IMG/VR virus record: IMGVR_UViG_3300012096_000017
Coordinates: 1 to 25,911 of that record
Length of the DNA: 25,911 nt
Source: a virus
Strand: one strand, 5' to 3'
The translations under genes and the position numbers were made by a program. The notes under the pieces are model-generated. The model was not told the DNA's origin. It did no database searches and was given only the letters and a program-made list of their open reading frames with translations. The stretch's first letter is position 1, and the number at the start of each line of letters is the position of its first letter. Positions 7,388 to 15,164 of this stretch are shown piece after piece.

Positions 7388-8995
7388 TCAACCGATGTAA
7401 ATACTCATGAGAATCAGCATCATGTCGTCATCCTCTTCCTGCATCACCTTGTGGCGGATCTCGGCCCGCCACAGTTCCACCGCACTGAATCCCTCGCGCA
7501 AGTCGTCCGAGAGTTCGCGTTCGATCAGCCGGATGTAGGTCTGCTCGGCCAGATCGAGCTTGTGATCGGGCTTGAACGTATGTGCTGTAGGAAGCGTCCG
7601 GATGGCCTGAACAGACTCCTCGAGCGCCTTTTCGACCTGCTTTTCTTCGGTTTTGGCCAGAATGCCGAATCGGATCCGCTTGGCCCGTTCGGCCTCTTCG
7701 CGGATGATCTGACGCGACTCCCGGTCGCGCCACCACAACGCCGGCCCGTACGGTGTAACCGATGGGGCCGCCGGAGGCGGCGCGGGTGGCGGACCAGGAG
7801 GCGGGAAGACCGGCAGAATGGTCTGCGGCTGCGGAGCCGGCAGCCAGCCGATCTGGATCCCGATAAGCGCCGCTTGCGCCGGCTCGTTGCCAATCGGAGG
7901 CTGATCCACCTGGGGAATCGGTGGGCTGGGTCCAATGCCGTACTGCAGCACCGGATCGCGGCTCCACTGCCGTGCAATAGCACTTTGCGCCGCAATGGAG
8001 TACGGCGGGGGCTGATCGACCCGCGGCGCATTGTTGGGCGGGACTTCCAGCGCGAGCGTCCATCCCTCGTCCCACAGGGCCCGGATCGCACTCAGGGTGG
8101 CGATCGAGTACCGCGGGGGCTGTGAGACCACCACTGCGCTCGAGGGCGTGATCGGGGCCTGCTGGGCTCCCCAAGGCAGAGGCAACCAACTCTCTTGGAT
8201 CGCGCTCTGGATCGCTACCGAGTAGGGCGGTGGCTGGTCCACCTCGGGGATCGGCGGGCTGGCGGAGATCCCGGCCAGCAACGTGATATCGCGCGTCCAA
8301 GCTCGTTGCACCGCAACCTGAGCGGCGATCGAATACGGGGGCGGCTGGGAGCCGGCCGCCGCCGCCGGAATGAACGCCGCAACATGCGAATAGGCTTGCG
8401 CCGGCCGCACCGGATCGGGCCAATATGTGCGCACCGCGGAAGCGGGCGGAGGCCGGTCGACGCTCGAAATCCGAGTATTGGGCGCTCCTTGAGCCCCCCA
8501 GGGCGGCGACAGCCAGTTCTGACGAACGGCCATCTGCACCGCAATGCTGTAGGTCGGCGGCGCATCGACGCTGACCAGTTGCGCGGGCAGCCGTTGCTGC
8601 GGGGGCGGATCCGGCGGGTTCCACAGCGCTCGGATCTCCGCCAGCGTGGCAATCGAATAGAGCGGCGGTGGATCGACTTCCGGAATCTGGGGAGTAGGCG
8701 CAATCCCGTACTGCAATAACGGATCTCGAGTCCAGCTGCCTCGAGTCAGGACCTGCGGAGCGACAGAATATCTTGGCGGCGCGTCGCGACTGATGATCTG
8801 GCTGGGCCGGCGCTGTTGCGGAACCGGTGGCGGGATGTTCCATGTGGAACCTATACTGTTCAGCACCGCCCGGGGCATCGGCCCCACCACCGGTGGAGCA
8901 TCCACCGACATCCCAAAAATCTTGCGCTTGCGCGGCTCGTAGGGCTGTCGCCCACCGATAAACGGTGGCGGTGGGGGATAGAACCATCCTGACAT
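7388..8995 (-). CDS. Proline-rich PPxY repeat protein of the head operon
   Basis: 535 residues. The N-terminus is MSGWFYPPPPPFIGG. From about residue 30 to 390 there are about ten degenerate units of 35-40 residues built on VDxPPxYSIAxQxAIxxxW. Seven contain a PPxY motif (PPRY, PPLY, PPTY, PPPY, PPPY, PPRY, PPPY). Linkers fall into three recurring kinds: RDPxLxYGIxPxPxIP, ALWNPPD-like, and LPPWGAQxAP-like. The last 120 residues are a charged helical domain (REEAERAKRIRFGILAKTEE onward) ending with acidic EEDDD. No family is recognised. It lies between a small structural gene and the scaffold genes. A virion or prohead role is inferred. The ATG has only a weak AGG upstream. Confidence 0.82.
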   Translation of the reverse strand: MSGWFYPPPPPFIGGRQPYEPRKRKIFGMSVDAPPVVGPMPRAVLNSIGSTWNIPPPVPQQRRPSQIISRDAPPRYSVAPQVLTRGSWTRDPLLQYGIAPTPQIPEVDPPPLYSIATLAEIRALWNPPDPPPQQRLPAQLVSVDAPPTYSIAVQMAVRQNWLSPPWGAQGAPNTRISSVDRPPPASAVRTYWPDPVRPAQAYSHVAAFIPAAAAGSQPPPYSIAAQVAVQRAWTRDITLLAGISASPPIPEVDQPPPYSVAIQSAIQESWLPLPWGAQQAPITPSSAVVVSQPPRYSIATLSAIRALWDEGWTLALEVPPNNAPRVDQPPPYSIAAQSAIARQWSRDPVLQYGIGPSPPIPQVDQPPIGNEPAQAALIGIQIGWLPAPQPQTILPVFPPPGPPPAPPPAAPSVTPYGPALWWRDRESRQIIREEAERAKRIRFGILAKTEEKQVEKALEESVQAIRTLPTAHTFKPDHKLDLAEQTYIRLIERELSDDLREGFSAVELWRAEIRHKVMQEEDDDMMLILMSIYIG

Positions 8996-9002
8996 TCACC
9001 TG

Positions 9003-9506
9003 TCAGCCAATTTCGTGGTAGCTCAAGCCGGCTGACCAGTTCGAAGTCGTCCCGGGCGTAGCAGCAGCAAACACGCCGTAGCTCACACTCGATGCCAGGG
9101 CCGACAAAATGTGCGTCTCGTTCGGTGTTGGCACCCACAGCCAGCCATTGAGCACATTGAAATTGTCCGGGTACAAAGTTGACTTCACACCGTTCCCGTC
9201 GCTGGTGCAGTTCACCGTTGCCGCACCGGCTCCGCACACCGTACTCGCGGTGAGTTTGCTCGCCGGATCCGAGGCCACCGGCACACCCAGCGTGGCGGAG
9301 GTCCCCACCACCTGATTAGCCGCCGCCCCATTGAACTGCGTCACCAGGCGGATCTCCTGCTGCGCACTGGTCGCATTGGCGTGCTGACTCGCCCAAGCGC
9401 GCAATAGCTCGATCGCCGGACTGGGGCTGGGACTGCTGATCGCCACCCAGGTGTTGGTGGAGGTGACCGTCACATTCGTCATCACTGCGGTGTACTGTCT
9501 TGCCAC
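9003..9506 (-). CDS. Hypothetical structural protein
   Basis: 167 residues starting at GTG 9506 (MARQYTAVMTNVTVTSTNTW), with AGGAG 6 bases upstream. Composition is rich in A, S, T, V and N with short beta-like stretches, as expected of a virion protein. The middle holds two cysteines about 10 residues apart (VCGAG, NCTSDG). The C-terminal part (NGWLWVPTPNETHILSALAS) is hydrophobic. It lies between the portal-linked 98-aa gene and the PPxY repeat protein, in the head operon. No specific family is recognised; a minor capsid or decoration protein is a reasonable guess. Confidence 0.65.
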   Translation of the reverse strand: MARQYTAVMTNVTVTSTNTWVAISSPSPSPAIELLRAWASQHANATSAQQEIRLVTQFNGAAANQVVGTSATLGVPVASDPASKLTASTVCGAGAATVNCTSDGNGVKSTLYPDNFNVLNGWLWVPTPNETHILSALASSVSYGVFAAATPGTTSNWSAGLSYHEIG

Positions 9507-9515
9507 TTTGTTCTC

Positions 9516-9812
9516 CTAGATGAAGACCTTGCCGGTCCATCGTTTCGTACCATCGGGGGTGTGGATTGAAACACGCCCACCGCGCTTCTCGATCCGACTT
9601 GCCCACTCACCGGTTTCGTATCCATTACGCAACACGTTGTAGTGGAACAAGCCCTTGATGCCCCTGCTGTGATGCGTGAACTCCTGCATGCCCAGTGCGA
9701 AGACATTGCGCGAATCATCGCTGCGGATGAACAACGCGGGCGGGGAGGCCACATAGTTCTCGGTCTCCGCAGGCGCGTGATTCTTCGGCATCATGTAATC
9801 GAGTGCGATCAT
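9516..9812 (-). CDS. Small hypothetical protein coupled to portal
   Basis: 98 residues starting MIALDYMMPKNHAPAETENY. Its ATG overlaps the portal TGA (ATGA), and it ends 9 bases before the next gene. The C-terminal half (EWASRIEKRGGRVSIHTPDG) looks like a small globular domain. No family is recognised. Conserved position between portal and head proteins suggests a structural or assembly role, which is inferred. Confidence 0.65.
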   Translation of the reverse strand: MIALDYMMPKNHAPAETENYVASPPALFIRSDDSRNVFALGMQEFTHHSRGIKGLFHYNVLRNGYETGEWASRIEKRGGRVSIHTPDGTKRWTGKVFI

Positions 9813-12136
9813 TGCATCTTCGCTGCGGGTTTTTTCGGAACGGGTTTGCGCCGTGCCCCGATCGGCCGGCCCTGCTCGTTAAACTTGAATTCGATCTCGC
9901 TCTCCTGCCCGCCCTGCTCCTCGAGCACATTGGCGAGTTTGCCGATCGGTCCCATGTCCATGTAGTTGTTGCTCACCTGCTGCTTATCGAAGCGCTCTTC
10001 CATGTGCTTCACCTCTTCGGTGAGCATCTTCATCGCGTTGTGAAACGAGGAGGCTTGCGAGTCCTGCATCTTCTGCGCCACCGCAGCCATCTTGGTTTCC
10101 ATCTGCATGGCGATGTTCGATAGCTTTGCCTCAAAATCATGCTCGCCCTTGCGGCCCTGCATCGCGATCTGGTCACGCGCGATCTGCCGGTCGGCCTCTT
10201 TATCCCCGAGCATCGCCTTAGCCTGCTGGTTCTCCTGCTTCAGATGCTGGTTCTCCTGCTGGATCGACAGAATCATCGCCTTGATCTTCGGATCCACATC
10301 CTTCATGTTCGGCGCATTCATCGCCGGCGGCAGCTGTGCGGCCAGACGCGCGTAAATCTGATCGGCCTCGGGCCAGTCCATGTTCTTGGCAATGAGATCC
10401 ATCACCATCGGGGCGACGTTCGGGACCGCTTTCAGGAACGCGATCATCTGCTCGCCGGCCTCGGCGCGCTTGGTGGCGTAACTGGGCCCGATCGTGATTG
10501 CGACGTCGTAGCGTCCGAGTTTGGGGTTGTAGAGCTTCTGGGTCTTGCCGTCGACGCCTTGCCGCTCTCCGTGTGCGGTCGGCAGAGTCGGGTCAATACG
10601 CACTCGATCCTCGCTATCATCATCTCTAAGAATCGTGAGAACTCTTGGTGAGTTATATATCTTGGGGATGAGCTCGATGAGGATGCGGCCAGTGTGTCGT
10701 AGTGATCGCGCAAGGTTGTCAACGTAGTGGAAATTTCCAAGATCCCCAGTATGCTTGAGTTCTCGAAGTGCCTTTCCGGACTCGTCGTAAGTTCGTTCCT
10801 GCATCGTTGCGTCGAATCGGATTCCGGTGACCGCTTGAATGTCTTGCGCAGCCGATATCTTGGCTTGGACGACTCCGGCAGGGGGACCTGCAAACTGCTG
10901 TCGCTGCGGGGGCGGTGCGGGCTTGCCGGCAAGGTTCACTCCCTTGTAGAGCAGATACGGATAGTTCTTCTGGTTGGCCTGCTTCCAGCGCTGTTCATGG
11001 CCCTCCACCTGCCCCTCTTCCATGATGAAGGGGGCCTTGGGCATCAACGCAATCTGCTCGGTTTCCGCCGTCACCCAGTAGTTGTACATGCGCTGCGGGT
11101 CTTTTGCGTCCCGGATAAGCCCGGCCAGGTCCACCTTCCCCTCGACCTCGGTCTCATCCCCGATCACCTTGACGATCGGGATCCACTTGCCCGGCCAGTC
11201 TTCTTCTTCCAGCACATCGTGCGCGCTGATCTTCGCCCAGTACAGCTTCTTCGTTTGCACCGATCTGCGATCAACCACGAAGTCCTCATCGTCTAACCGG
11301 CCCTTCACTTCTTCGGCCAGCTCGTCCTCCCATCCTTCGTGGCCGTTGGCCAGTTTCACGAGCTTGCGTTCTTCGTGCTTGTAGTAAAAGTACTCGGCAA
11401 TGCGCACGTGAGTCTCGGAAGCCCAGTTCCTGAACTCATCCCCGGTCGCCCCCTGGTCCCACGCAATGGGCTTCACATCGGGGTACATCTGTTCGAACTC
11501 ATGCCGAGGAATCAAATCGGAGATGAATCCCCACTTGGCATCGCTGCCGTCGGGCTCCTGATGATCTGGATCCAGATACACCCGAAACGGGTTGCGGATG
11601 CGCTGGATCTTGATGACCTGATCAAAGCTGTCTTCATCTTCGTAATCGGTGAGCACTCGCCAGTATCCCCATCCGCAGGACACTGCACTATCAAAACCGG
11701 TGTCGTAAGCGATATCCGCATTGCTCTGCCGCTCGATTTGCCGAATGAGGCCCTTCAACATCTTGGCGGTCTGCGGATCGGAGCGATCTCCCACCGGATT
11801 CACGCTGATCTGCGGCCGGTTCTGGCGCTGATCATTGGTGATCTGGTGCACAAAGGTCTTCATCTTGTTAACGGTCAAGCAGGGGCGCTTGTCCATCGTG
11901 CGATCGGCCTTGATCGATTCGGGCCACTGATCGCCCTGCTTGAATTTCAGATCCTCCACCGCCCGGCGGCGCATGTTGCCTTCGGCCGACTGCACCCGAT
12001 CAAAGCGCTTGCGCGCAATTCTCAGGAACTCTTCGTCTTTGTCTTCGCGCGACTTGTCGGATTCGTTCCCGCCGGCCTCCTCGTGCTCTTTGGGAGTCGG
12101 TGCACGATCGGTGGTGGTGTCGGGAACCGGCGGCAT
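9809..12136 (-). CDS. P22-like portal protein
   Basis: 775 residues. After a disordered acidic N-terminus comes EFLRIARKRFDRVQSAEGNM, RRRAVEDLKFKQGDQWPESI and RPCLTVNKMKTFVHQITNDQ with RQNRPQISVNP. This succession is characteristic of the P22 gp1 portal family. The C-terminal 150 residues are a long glutamine- and lysine-rich coiled coil (IQQENQHLKQENQQAKAMLG), matching the barrel helices seen in P22 portal. The ATG directly follows the stop of the preceding 76-aa gene. It forms the dodecameric DNA channel and docks terminase. Length is close to P22 portal (725). Confidence 0.93.
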   Translation of the reverse strand: MPPVPDTTTDRAPTPKEHEEAGGNESDKSREDKDEEFLRIARKRFDRVQSAEGNMRRRAVEDLKFKQGDQWPESIKADRTMDKRPCLTVNKMKTFVHQITNDQRQNRPQISVNPVGDRSDPQTAKMLKGLIRQIERQSNADIAYDTGFDSAVSCGWGYWRVLTDYEDEDSFDQVIKIQRIRNPFRVYLDPDHQEPDGSDAKWGFISDLIPRHEFEQMYPDVKPIAWDQGATGDEFRNWASETHVRIAEYFYYKHEERKLVKLANGHEGWEDELAEEVKGRLDDEDFVVDRRSVQTKKLYWAKISAHDVLEEEDWPGKWIPIVKVIGDETEVEGKVDLAGLIRDAKDPQRMYNYWVTAETEQIALMPKAPFIMEEGQVEGHEQRWKQANQKNYPYLLYKGVNLAGKPAPPPQRQQFAGPPAGVVQAKISAAQDIQAVTGIRFDATMQERTYDESGKALRELKHTGDLGNFHYVDNLARSLRHTGRILIELIPKIYNSPRVLTILRDDDSEDRVRIDPTLPTAHGERQGVDGKTQKLYNPKLGRYDVAITIGPSYATKRAEAGEQMIAFLKAVPNVAPMVMDLIAKNMDWPEADQIYARLAAQLPPAMNAPNMKDVDPKIKAMILSIQQENQHLKQENQQAKAMLGDKEADRQIARDQIAMQGRKGEHDFEAKLSNIAMQMETKMAAVAQKMQDSQASSFHNAMKMLTEEVKHMEERFDKQQVSNNYMDMGPIGKLANVLEEQGGQESEIEFKFNEQGRPIGARRKPVPKKPAAKMQ

Positions 12137-12367
12137 CTAGTGCACCATTTGCAGAGTGAGCTCGCACGGCGGTTCACCGGATTCAATCAGATTGATCGCG
12201 GCATCCTTGAATTCTTTGCGTGCCTCGCGGATTGAATGGGCCCCGTTATCAGCGACCTCCATGAAGTAGCTACCGAGGTCAGTGGTAGCAATGAAGATGA
12301 TCAGGCGCTCATCGGTGGTGATGTCGTAGCGCTCGTGCTCGTGGAAACGAACGGTGACGCTATTCAT
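12137..12367 (-). CDS. Small hypothetical protein between terminase and portal
   Basis: 76 residues from ATG 12367 (MNSVTVRFHEHERYDITTDE). This start is chosen over an in-frame GTG at 12379 because its ATGA overlaps the terminase stop. It has an alternating strand pattern, then a helix (HSIREARKEFKDAAINLIES) and CELTLQMVH. It ends immediately before the portal ATG (TAG ATG). No family is recognised. The compact alpha/beta pattern and coupling on both sides make it a real gene of the packaging operon. Confidence 0.7.
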   Translation of the reverse strand: MNSVTVRFHEHERYDITTDERLIIFIATTDLGSYFMEVADNGAHSIREARKEFKDAAINLIESGEPPCELTLQMVH

Positions 12368-13653
12368 GAGCCCATCCACTGCGTGCCAGCGGTCTCGCGC
12401 TCGTACTGCACGATCTGCACCCGCGGGGTTTCAGGCTTGGTGGTCTGCTGGCCGATCGATTCACCTAGGGTGCGCAGCGCATCGGCAGCGTGTGAGTTCT
12501 CATCGTGATCGGGATCGCGCGACCACTGCCCGTGCTCATCGATGGCAAACCGATAATGTCGCAGCGCCTGCAGACCGTCCTGGCACTTGGTGTCATCGAT
12601 GTAGAAGCGATTGAATAGCGTGCGCACCGCATTGATGCCCAGCGCCACCTTGGGGATACGTTCCAGGGTCACCACCTTGCGGCCCACCAGTTTCATCTGC
12701 CGGGAAATGGAGGGGGCGGCCAGCGACTCATGCTCGGCATCGTGAGGGAGATAATCGGTCCCATACACGTACGGCCGGTCCTGCAGCACCTTCAGGTAGT
12801 GGGGCAGCTTCTGCAGCCGGTTCTGGTAGAAATCAATGAGGTGATATTCAAATCCGACTTTCTGCGCAAACCAGATCGAGGTGCAATCGGAAAATCCCAG
12901 GTCCCAGAAGGTGTGCACCGGCACGCGCTCGTCGTAGGGCACTTTGCCGATGCGGCCGTCGGTCGTTGCAGCACGTAATTCGTTGGCATAGATCGCACCT
13001 TCGAGCGTAACCCGGCACTCGCCCTCCCAGATGTTCAGATACGCATCCGGATCGCGAGATTCCAGCAGCAGCATCTCATCGCGCAGCACATCGGGAAACC
13101 ACGGGTTGTCGCGCCAGGAGACCTTGCGCACCACCGCCTTCGGTGGTGGATTGCGTACCCAGCGCTTGTAGGTCTCATCGGTATCCAGTTCCGGGTTGAA
13201 CGTGATCCAGATCTCGCTTGCGGGCCGGCGGATGGTCGGGATCAGCGTCTCCCAGCTGGCCTTGCTCACCATCTGGGCCTCTTCCACCCAGACGATGTCG
13301 ACACCCTCGTAGCTCTTGATCTTGGCCACGTTGTGGCGCAAGCCCTCAAAGCCGATCTCAGTGCCGTTGATGCCGCGGATATTGGCGTTCTGGATCTGGT
13401 AGAACTCCTCCAGTCCCAGTTCCACGACCTGGTCGCTGAGCAGCTTGTGCACGCTGTCCTTGATCGAGTGCTGGAGCTCGCGCCCGCACAGGATTCGCAA
13501 CGGTTTCTGCCAGCCGGCGATCAGCAGCGCCCGGGCCACCCCCCAGGATTTCGCCGCCCCCCGCCCGCCATAGAGCACCTTGTAACGGTGCGGCTCAAAC
13601 AGGATTTCCAGGATCTCCGGGAACTTCCACTTCGCTGTGATGGGGTCGGACAA
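12364..13653 (-). CDS. Large terminase subunit (packaging ATPase/nuclease)
   Basis: 429 residues. Walker A-like GGRGAAKS is at 29-36 and Walker B VDIVWVEEA at 118-126, with the catalytic glutamate pair. The coupling-like motif is ITFNPE at 150-155. The RNase H-like nuclease has FWDLGFSD (D251), a mid acidic site near FYIDDTKCQDG (350-360) and SHAADALR (D391). This is the standard layout of phage TerL, which cuts concatemers and pumps DNA through the portal. The start is TTG 13653, with no ATG nearby. Its 5' end overlaps the small-terminase candidate by 59 bases, so coupled translation is likely. Confidence 0.93.
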   Translation of the reverse strand: MSDPITAKWKFPEILEILFEPHRYKVLYGGRGAAKSWGVARALLIAGWQKPLRILCGRELQHSIKDSVHKLLSDQVVELGLEEFYQIQNANIRGINGTEIGFEGLRHNVAKIKSYEGVDIVWVEEAQMVSKASWETLIPTIRRPASEIWITFNPELDTDETYKRWVRNPPPKAVVRKVSWRDNPWFPDVLRDEMLLLESRDPDAYLNIWEGECRVTLEGAIYANELRAATTDGRIGKVPYDERVPVHTFWDLGFSDCTSIWFAQKVGFEYHLIDFYQNRLQKLPHYLKVLQDRPYVYGTDYLPHDAEHESLAAPSISRQMKLVGRKVVTLERIPKVALGINAVRTLFNRFYIDDTKCQDGLQALRHYRFAIDEHGQWSRDPDHDENSHAADALRTLGESIGQQTTKPETPRVQIVQYERETAGTQWMGS

Positions 13654-13933
13654 GTTCGATGATTCCTCGGAACGGTACGCGGTTACCTTGTTCGTCCTCA
13701 GTCACGACGATCTGTGCAGGCTTTCCGTCCAGACGATCGGCAATCATGTGAATGGCCCATGACTGACCCTTCGCCGCAAACGTCAACAGTTTGTCGATCC
13801 CTTCTCGTACACGTGCGTAATCTTCCTTCTCGCAAGCATCGATCAATTCTTTCTTGAAAATCTGTACTCGCGTTTCGGCACGCCGACCCTCAGGATTGCC
13901 CGATTGGCCCTTCTGAAAATATTGAGTGGGCAA
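13595..13933 (-). CDS. Probable small terminase subunit (DUF5681-like)
   Basis: 112 residues from TTG 13933. The N-terminal motif QYFQKGQSGNPEGRRAE is the FxxGQSGNPxGR signature of DUF5681-type proteins that often precede TerL. A helical core follows (IFKKELIDACEKEDYARVRE, IDKLLTFAAKGQSWAIHMIA). The C-terminus is extended and proline/valine-rich. Position immediately before TerL with a 59-base overlap supports a DNA-recognition subunit. The family link is from motif memory, so the small-terminase role is inference. The start is in the same frame as the preceding 73-aa gene, separated only by TGA CGA. Confidence 0.68.
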   Translation of the reverse strand: MPTQYFQKGQSGNPEGRRAETRVQIFKKELIDACEKEDYARVREGIDKLLTFAAKGQSWAIHMIADRLDGKPAQIVVTEDEQGNRVPFRGIIELVRPHHSEVEVPGDPGNPV

Positions 13934-13936
13934 TCG

Positions 13937-14158
13937 TCAGCGTCCCCGGATCCGCTGCGGACTGGCCGGATAACTGCCATGCAGCTTGCCGCTGCCGCGC
14001 TTCATGATGCGCGCCTGCGGTGTGGCCGCCGAATCACCCGCCCGGCCATTGCTGCGCCGAGGCATGTAGCTCGAGCCACCGCCGTAGGCCACATCCTTCA
14101 AATCCGCCCCCAGGCTCTGCTGATTGGGTTTGGCTTCGGTCACCCGCTTGATGCTCAC
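13937..14158 (-). CDS. Small basic hypothetical protein, GTG start
   Basis: 73 residues from GTG 14158, whose GTGA overlaps the TGA of the preceding 53-aa gene. The sequence is basic and glycine/serine-rich (VSIKRVTEAKPNQQSLGADL at the start, ARIMKRGSGKLHGSYPASPQ near the end) and looks disordered. The frame stays open upstream to 14380, giving a 147-aa alternative. That alternative start has a Shine-Dalgarno only one base away, and its N-terminal half is odd in composition, so I prefer the short form. A DNA- or terminase-associated function is only a guess. Confidence 0.55.
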   Translation of the reverse strand: MSIKRVTEAKPNQQSLGADLKDVAYGGGSSYMPRRSNGRAGDSAATPQARIMKRGSGKLHGSYPASPQRIRGR

Positions 14159-14316
14159 GAGCGAATCTTCTGCGGTGAGGCCGGCGCGGTGGTCTCGATT
14201 TTGAAGTGCCCACCAGTGGGCCGCGAGCCCGATCCGGTGGCGTAATTGATCTTGGCCGAACTGCCCTGTGTGGAGGGCGCTTGCGTGGTTGTCTTCGGCT
14301 TGGGACTGCGTTTCAT
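14155..14316 (-). CDS. Small basic hypothetical protein, first gene of packaging operon
   Basis: 53 residues, MKRSPKPKTTTQAPSTQGSS onward, ending SPQKIRS. It is lysine/threonine/serine-rich and probably disordered. GGAG lies 8 bases before this ATG, the ideal spacing, whereas an ATG at 14323 in another frame is only one base from it. Its TGA overlaps the GTG of the next gene. A sigma70-like promoter lies just upstream, so this would be the first gene of the packaging/head transcript. No family is recognised. Confidence 0.55.
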   Translation of the reverse strand: MKRSPKPKTTTQAPSTQGSSAKINYATGSGSRPTGGHFKIETTAPASPQKIRS

Positions 14317-14350
14317 GGGACATGCTCCTCGATCGAAAGAAACCCTTGCT

Positions 14351-14380
14351 ATTTAAGGGATTACGAAGTGTAAATGTCAA
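14351..14380 (-). promoter_or_regulatory. Sigma70-like promoter of the packaging/head operon
   Basis: On the minus strand a perfect TTGACA (14380-14375) is followed after 18 bases by TTAAAT (14356-14351). It lies in the only sizeable gap of this long operon, just after the methyltransferase stop and just before the first packaging gene. The -10 region also sits in a small dyad (CCCTT with AAGGG) followed by TTTCTTT, which could act as a weak terminator for upstream transcripts. Confidence 0.5.
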
Positions 14381-14390
14381 GAGGCTGACA

Positions 14391-15164
14391 TCAGAAAGTC
14401 GGCTCGGCGCGGTCCAAAACCCCGGATTTCTGATGGTTCAGCGGGAATGGCGGCCCGCGGCGTGAAATAAACACGCTGCCCTCTTGGTGCCGGATCGGCA
14501 TGTGCTCGAGTTTCGTCGCCGGCTGCCAGTCGTTCTTCTGGGTATACACCAGCGCCCCCAGGCGCTCAAAGTGATCCAGCACGCTCACCGCGGTGGTCAT
14601 CCCCCGCAGCTCGCACAGCAGATCCAGGTGCTCCAGGTGCTCCGCGGTAACGCAACGCAACAGCACGTCTTCGTGGCCCTCGACATCAAGCTTGGCGAAG
14701 TCGGCCCAGTGAAACAGCGGCCGGCAGTCCACACAGGGTACCGTGAGGTTCATCAGCGGCCCATAGCCGGTCTTGGAACCCTCCAGGTACGATCCGGTCA
14801 TGTTGTCGACCACCCGCACGAAAGGAGCCATGCCCTCGCGATCGCTCACCGCCGCCCGGTAACGCTCGATGTGAGTGGCGCCATTCTTCTTCAGATCACA
14901 GTCCATGATCGAGAAAATCGACGGATCGGGCTCGAAGGCCTTCACCTGCCAGCCGAGTTTGGCCATCAGCATGCTGTGCAGACCGAGGTTCGCACCGATA
15001 TCGAGCACCCGCTTGTAGCGATGCCGGTTGTGCTGGTACAGCGCGAAGATGATCAATTCGTTCGGGCCGAAAAGATCGAGACTGTCGACCTTGCCCATGC
15101 TGGTGTAGGGAAAACGAATGCCGATCTGCTCGCACAGCCAGGCCTGAGCGCGCTCCCTAGACAC
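14391..15164 (-). CDS. FkbM-type SAM-dependent methyltransferase
   Basis: 257 residues. SAM-binding motif I is VLDIGANLG at 53-61, with the acidic FEPDP at 77-81. The AKLDVEGHE at 157-165 is the hallmark IKxDVEGxE of the FkbM family, O-methyltransferases that often act on sugars or polyketides. The GTG start at 15164 overlaps the end of the ThDP-enzyme gene by 8 bases. It follows the SDR and ThDP enzyme in one coupled string, so it probably modifies the same product. Substrate is unknown. No transmembrane segment is seen. The C-terminal 30 residues (GPPFPLNHQKSGVLDRAEPT) look like a loose tail. Confidence 0.85.
   Translation of the reverse strand: MSRERAQAWLCEQIGIRFPYTSMGKVDSLDLFGPNELIIFALYQHNRHRYKRVLDIGANLGLHSMLMAKLGWQVKAFEPDPSIFSIMDCDLKKNGATHIERYRAAVSDREGMAPFVRVVDNMTGSYLEGSKTGYGPLMNLTVPCVDCRPLFHWADFAKLDVEGHEDVLLRCVTAEHLEHLDLLCELRGMTTAVSVLDHFERLGALVYTQKNDWQPATKLEHMPIRHQEGSVFISRRGPPFPLNHQKSGVLDRAEPTF

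Noticed and set aside
7013-8125. 370-aa plus-strand open frame
   Set aside because: Antisense to scaffold, the 65-aa gene and the repeat protein; no Shine-Dalgarno and shadow-like composition (R, H and P rich).
7428-8999. A 523-aa open frame on the minus strand overlapping the PPxY repeat protein in another frame
   Set aside because: Shadow of repetitive GC-rich codons; composition (many A, G, R, S, D) is typical of out-of-frame reading, and the 535-aa frame has ordered repeats and a helical C-terminal domain.
10444-10932. 162-aa minus-strand frame inside the portal gene
   Set aside because: Serine/arginine-rich out-of-frame reading of a clear portal sequence.
11339-12235. 298-aa plus-strand open frame
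   Set aside because: Antisense to the portal gene; no coherent motifs.
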